Shown: positions 63,485 through 64,000 of the stretch, one piece after another
How the letters are laid out: the number at the start of each line of letters is the position of its first letter
Position numbering within the stretch: the first letter of the stretch is position 1
NCBI RefSeq assembly: GCF_019204045.1
Contig: NZ_JAGSPC010000001.1
Coordinates: 1,798,001-1,862,000 of the forward strand
Reading direction: 5' to 3'
Source of the DNA: Erythrobacter crassostreae
GTDB lineage: Bacteria > Pseudomonadota > Alphaproteobacteria > Sphingomonadales > Sphingomonadaceae
Length of the DNA stretch: 64,000 nucleotides
Position numbers and translations under genes: made by a program
The notes under the pieces: generated by a model
What the model saw: only the letters and a program-made list of their open reading frames with translations
The model's database searches: none
Told to the model about the DNA's origin: nothing

Positions 63485-63781
63485 GTGATTGAGATCGAAG
63501 TTCAAAACGAAACGCATCAAAACCAGGAGCGGGTTCGCTTCGCGGCGGTTCCGCGCATTGGCGAAGGGCTCCGCCTGAGGGAGCCTGACGGCATCTGGGC
63601 AAGCTATGATGTGATCGACGTTTGGTATCAAAAAGCAGAGTATGGCGACATCTGGATGCCGTATCTGCACGTGCGGATGACACCGGGCGAGGGCGCTGCA
63701 GAGAATGTTGACGCCGATCCACTGCATGATGAGCAAGACTTCGCAGTTCTTGGCGGGGAGCATGAACCATTCAAAATCTGA
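63485..63781 (+). CDS. Small hypothetical protein
   Basis: This 98-residue ORF starts at a GTG preceded by GAGGG (63470s); a GTG at 63458 would add nine residues. The product is acidic with short conserved-looking segments (RVRFAAVPRIGEGLRLREPDG, YDVIDVWYQKAEYGDIWMPYLHVRM) and no signal peptide or membrane helix. I do not recognise a family; the beta-rich middle suggests a compact globular domain. It follows topA after a hairpin and precedes another small gene. Confidence 0.62.
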   Translation: MIEIEVQNETHQNQERVRFAAVPRIGEGLRLREPDGIWASYDVIDVWYQKAEYGDIWMPYLHVRMTPGEGAAENVDADPLHDEQDFAVLGGEHEPFKI

Positions 63782-63819
63782 TCAAACGCAACGCCGGCCC
63801 GAACCGCAACAAACATGCA

Positions 63820-64000
63820 ATGGAAGGCAAGACGCTCGCTGAACGGCTGACACAGGCGCGTGAAGACGTTGAACCTGTCGAAACGCCCGAAGATGTGCAG
63901 GACGCGATTGACGCGGCACATGGCGGCGAAGAGACGTCGGGAACAGATGCCATTGTCGAACAAGCCAAAGCGATGCGCGGTCGGTTCGACGGAGTGGATA
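63820..64000 (+). CDS. Small hypothetical protein, cut by window end (partial)
   Basis: The frame is open from an ATG at 63820 to the end of the window, giving 60 residues that begin MEGKTLAERLTQARED. The visible part is acidic and helical with no recognised domain. A frame open upstream to 63766 has no better start codon. Whether it continues beyond the window is unknown. Confidence 0.45.
   Translation, partial: MEGKTLAERLTQAREDVEPVETPEDVQDAIDAAHGGEETSGTDAIVEQAKAMRGRFDGVD

Overview
The window reads as a gene-dense chromosomal segment of an alphaproteobacterium, most likely a sphingomonad of the Erythrobacteraceae type. The evidence is gene content and order. There is a C4-pathway 5-aminolevulinate synthase (hemA), a System I cytochrome c maturation operon, a translationally coupled dapF-mtaB-ftsY-yciB operon, and an ornithine decarboxylase with a leader resembling the alphaproteobacterial speF RNA element. 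No database search was possible, so the genus is inference. I see no prophage, insertion sequence, CRISPR array, rRNA operon or replication origin. Almost all genes are housekeeping or ordinary metabolic genes.

Layout. 1-6151: an amino-acid dehydrogenase, then ccmC-ccmD-ccmE-ccmF-ccmG-ccmH-ccmI, packed with overlapping starts and stops; ccmA and ccmB are not here. 6304-8237: a Kup potassium transporter whose frame is broken by one apparently missing base. 8238-8858: a 327-base gene-poor stretch with hairpins, followed by an orphan Imm27-type immunity gene. 8916-16567: a secreted M24 peptidase, two small unknown or membrane genes, the dapF-mtaB-ftsY-yciB operon, a GGDEF/EAL protein and an EVE-domain protein. 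16572-24108: a TPP-dependent enzyme, an LplT-like MFS transporter divergent from pgsA, envelope proteins, and a three-part cell-wall hydrolase with no signal peptide. 24109-28823: oxyR and rnd divergent from aspS, then a DUF2383 protein.

29071-34330: two exported proteins, acpP-fabF-mltG, a 2'-5' RNA ligase-like protein and an elongator tRNA-Met. 34401-37735: acyl-CoA dehydrogenase, an orphan lasso-peptide B2-like protease domain, a class IV aminotransferase and a sulfotransferase-like protein. 37805-41764: otsB, a GH15 glucosidase/trehalase and otsA. 41761-46194: a response regulator, a tyrosine phosphatase, trxB, two tandem MAPEG proteins and a threonine dehydratase-like enzyme. 46257-52443: polyamine region with carboxynorspermidine synthase, an intercalated methyltransferase, carboxynorspermidine decarboxylase, DUF3137/lemA, and ornithine decarboxylase behind a structured leader. 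52519-57400: OmpA-family protein, nitroreductase, TauD-like dioxygenase, hemA, and murI with a non-canonical start. 57506-64000: plsY-dprA, two related membrane proteins, topA, and two small unrecognised genes, the last cut by the window edge.

Functional themes. Cytochrome c maturation and haem synthesis supply respiratory chains. The polyamine genes form a route from ornithine to putrescine (decarboxylase), to carboxyspermidine (synthase), to spermidine (decarboxylase). otsA and otsB make trehalose, and the GH15 enzyme between them may degrade it. The most unusual observations are the murI start codon (apparently ATT), the kup frameshift, the orphan immunity gene, the leaderless LysM/SleB/M15 hydrolase, the orphan lasso B2 protein, and the methyltransferase between the two carboxy(nor)spermidine genes. 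No wholly new multi-gene system is convincingly visible.
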